From Clostridia bacterium (GTDB lineage: Bacteria > Bacillota > Clostridia > Oscillospirales > Acutalibacteraceae): DNA of 8,801 nucleotides. Positions 7,011 through 8,801 of the stretch are shown in pieces (the first letter of the stretch is position 1; every line of letters starts with the position of its first letter). The stretch covers positions 1 to 8,801 of the forward strand of contig JAFRKM010000113.1 in the NCBI GenBank assembly GCA_017431755.1. The letters are read 5' to 3'. The notes under the pieces are model-generated. The model searched no databases, had not been told where the DNA came from, and saw only the letters and a program-made list of their open reading frames with translations. A program made the position numbers and the translations under genes.

Positions 7011-7712
7011 ATAGAAGGTAGATTTAGCAGAACGGAACTTTTAATCGGTAAAGATGGTCTAGATAAGTTAAAAAAATCAAAAGTTATAGTTTTTGGTTTG
7101 GGTGGTGTTGGTTCATTTGTAACTGAGGCGCTGGCAAGAAGTGGAATAGGAAATATAACTATTGTAGATAGTGACAAAGTAGATATAACAAACATAAACA
7201 GGCAGCTAATCGCAGATGATACCACTATCGGAAAATTTAAAACAGAGGTTACAAAAGAGAGACTTCTTAATATAAATCCGGAAATAAAAGTAACTGCCTA
7301 TAATACTTTTATTTGTAAAGAAAATATAGACCAATTTGATTTTTTGAATTATAATTATGTTGTAGATGCAATTGATACTGTTACGTCCAAACTATTGATA
7401 ATTGAAAAAGCATATGAAAGTAAGGTAAATATCATAAGCTCAATGGGAATGGCAAATAAAATTAATCCTCTTATGCTTAAAGTAGATGATATTTACAATA
7501 CACACGAATGCCCTTTGGCAAAAGTGATGAGGTGTGAACTGAAAAAAAGATTTATTAAGCATTTAAAAGTGGTGTATTCCACAGAAAAACCAATTTACAA
7601 AGCAAGGAATCACGATGTTAACGGCAAAAAAATTAACTCAAGTATTTCTTTTGTACCTTCCGTGGCGGGGCTTATAATAGGAGGTCAGGTTATAAAAGAT
7701 ATTTTGGGTTAA
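7011..7712 (+). CDS. tcdA: TcdA, tRNA threonylcarbamoyladenosine dehydratase (ATA start)
   Basis: This is a 233-residue E1-like enzyme of the ThiF/HesA/MoeB superfamily. TcdA (CsdL) uses ATP to dehydrate t6A at position 37 of ANN-decoding tRNAs into the cyclic form ct6A. The N-terminal FSRTELLIGKDGLDKL (5-20) is family-typical, followed by the nucleotide-binding GLGGVGS (29-35), the acidic end of the second strand VDSD (52-55), NINRQ (61-65), AIDTVTSK (120-127), ISSMG and SFVPSVAGL (213-221). The ISSMG...CPLAKVMR pattern points to TcdA rather than ThiF or MoeB. Between the in-frame TGA at 7002 and the TTG at 7098, which lies inside GLGGVGS, there is no ATG, GTG or TTG. The ATA at 7011 falls where homologues have Met and follows a strong Shine-Dalgarno. 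It lies 23 nt after natB and 26 nt before recJ. Confidence 0.9.
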   Translation: MEGRFSRTELLIGKDGLDKLKKSKVIVFGLGGVGSFVTEALARSGIGNITIVDSDKVDITNINRQLIADDTTIGKFKTEVTKERLLNINPEIKVTAYNTFICKENIDQFDFLNYNYVVDAIDTVTSKLLIIEKAYESKVNIISSMGMANKINPLMLKVDDIYNTHECPLAKVMRCELKKRFIKHLKVVYSTEKPIYKARNHDVNGKKINSSISFVPSVAGLIIGGQVIKDILG

Positions 7713-7738
7713 AATAAAAAAGAAAGAACTGAATTAAA

Positions 7739-8801
7739 TTGAGTATACAAGAATGGAAAATTAAAGATATAAATAAAAAAGAAGCGCTAAGGATATCGCA
7801 TGAATGTGAGATTCCTTTTGTTTGTGCTGCTATACTTTACACAAGAGGGCTTAAAAGTGCTGAAGATATAAATAAATTTCTTAAGAAAAGTGATGATTAT
7901 GAATCTCCTTTTGATATGAAAGATATGGACAAGGCAGTAGCGCGTGTGAAAAAGGCTTTAGAGTCAAATGAAAAAATATGTATTTATGGAGATTATGATG
8001 CTGATGGAATAACAGCAACAGCACTGGTATTTGATTATTTAAAAAATAAAGGTGCAGATGTTTTTTGCTATATTCCTTACAGAGGAAAAGAAGGTTATGG
8101 TTTAAATATATCTGTAATTGATTTTATAAAAGATATGAAAGCAAAATTAATTTTTACGGTTGATAATGGTATTTCGGCAGAAAAAGAAGTTGAATACGCA
8201 AGTTCTTTGAAAATAGACGTAGTAGTAACAGATCATCACAGAGCTCCTGAAAAACTGCCAAATGCCGCAGCAGTAGTTGATCCATACAGAGAAGATTGTA
8301 GCACTAAATATAAAAATTTTGCCGGGGTGGGCGTTGCGTTTAAATTTATTCAGGCTATGGAAAATGAAAATGATTTTGACACTTCAAAATATTTAGATCT
8401 AGTTGCAATAGGTACAATTGGAGATTCTATTGAACTTATCGGCGAAACCCGGAATATTGTAAAAGACGGAATAAAAAATATAATGCAGTTTAGGCGTCCG
8501 GGAATAAATTCTCTTATAGAAATTTCAGGATTAAAAGATAAACAGATAAGTTCAACAAATATAGCATTTTGTCTGGTCCCCAGAATAAATGCAAGTGGAA
8601 GAATGGGCGACTCAGCTTTGGCTCTTAAACTTTTGATAAGTGAAAACGAAAAAGAAGCATATGATTTAGCAAATGAACTTAATGAACTTAACAACGAAAG
8701 AAAAGCAACAGAAAACGAAATTTTAGATTCTGTGGAAGAGCTTTTAGCAAAAGAGCCTGATCGAAAAAATAGAAAAATAATAATTGAAGAAGGAAAACAT
8801 T
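7739..8801 (+). CDS. recJ: RecJ, single-stranded-DNA exonuclease (3' end beyond the window)
   Basis: RecJ degrades single-stranded DNA 5' to 3' in RecF-pathway recombination, mismatch repair and base excision repair. 354 codons are present. The DHH-family motifs are intact: DYDADG (85-90), VDNG (141-144), DHH (165-167) and the motif IV aspartate D229 in GTIGDS. The DHHA1 linker region follows with PRINASGRMGD (281-291) and LNELNNERK (314-322). The window ends at IIEEGKH, just before the expected HxGVIGIVA segment, so the DHHA1 domain end and the oligonucleotide-binding domain are missing. The frame has a stop at 7730. The only usual start before residue 59 is the TTG at 7739, and it gives a family-like N-terminus (QEWKIKDINKKEALRIS). 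The Shine-Dalgarno is weak (AAGAAAG near 7720), so translation may depend on ribosomes arriving from tcdA. Confidence 0.95.
   Translation, partial: MSIQEWKIKDINKKEALRISHECEIPFVCAAILYTRGLKSAEDINKFLKKSDDYESPFDMKDMDKAVARVKKALESNEKICIYGDYDADGITATALVFDYLKNKGADVFCYIPYRGKEGYGLNISVIDFIKDMKAKLIFTVDNGISAEKEVEYASSLKIDVVVTDHHRAPEKLPNAAAVVDPYREDCSTKYKNFAGVGVAFKFIQAMENENDFDTSKYLDLVAIGTIGDSIELIGETRNIVKDGIKNIMQFRRPGINSLIEISGLKDKQISSTNIAFCLVPRINASGRMGDSALALKLLISENEKEAYDLANELNELNNERKATENEILDSVEELLAKEPDRKNRKIIIEEGKH

Noticed and set aside
7098..7712. tcdA starting at the TTG at 7098
   Set aside because: It would begin inside the nucleotide-binding GLGGVGS and lose the first strand and the conserved FSRTELLIG region, although that region is present and in frame upstream.
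8350..8694. Minus-strand frame of 114 codons opposite recJ
   Set aside because: It is the antisense of a region carrying RecJ motif IV and PRINASGRMGD. Its composition is that of a complement shadow.

Overview
The window is a stretch of ordinary bacterial chromosome. It is very AT-rich (about one third G+C by eye), coding is dense on both strands, and the ribosome-binding sites are of the strong AAAGGAGG type. Every complete gene ends in TAA, and no coding frame contains TGA read as an amino acid. Gene content (a uvrB-uvrA operon, a NatAB-type ABC exporter, tcdA, recJ) and protein style point to a low-GC Firmicute, most likely a clostridium. I cannot place it more precisely without database comparison. 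I see no mobile element, CRISPR array, tRNA or rRNA.

Layout. The centre (about 4935-5096) is a divergent promoter region. Leftward (minus strand) runs uvrB (2967-4934) and then, after 16 nt, uvrA (131-2950). These encode the damage-recognition subunits of nucleotide excision repair. Beyond uvrA, about 100 nt holds a plausible extended -10 promoter, a small inverted repeat and a good ribosome-binding site for another minus-strand gene. Only about nine codons of that gene are present (1-29).

Rightward (plus strand) runs a tightly packed set: natA (5097-5831), natB (overlapping natA, to 6987), tcdA (7011-7712) and recJ (7739 to past the window end). The first two form an ABC-2 exporter of the NatAB type. 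TcdA is the E1-like enzyme that cyclises threonylcarbamoyl-adenosine in tRNA to ct6A. RecJ is the 5'-3' single-strand exonuclease. Gaps are 23 and 26 nt and I see no terminator, so one transcript from the natA promoter could cover all four. That promoter is a perfect consensus (TTGACA, 17 nt, TATAAT) with a perfect 7-bp inverted repeat at its predicted start point, which suggests strong transcription held by a repressor.

The most unusual observation is the start of tcdA. Homology and a near-perfect Shine-Dalgarno both place it at 7011, where the codon is ATA. No ATG, GTG or TTG exists in that frame between the upstream stop and the nucleotide-binding motif. uvrB has a similar arrangement: its ATG abuts the Shine-Dalgarno, and an in-frame ATA lies at ideal spacing. 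I found no clearly new multi-gene system. The window is mostly housekeeping DNA repair, tRNA modification and transport.
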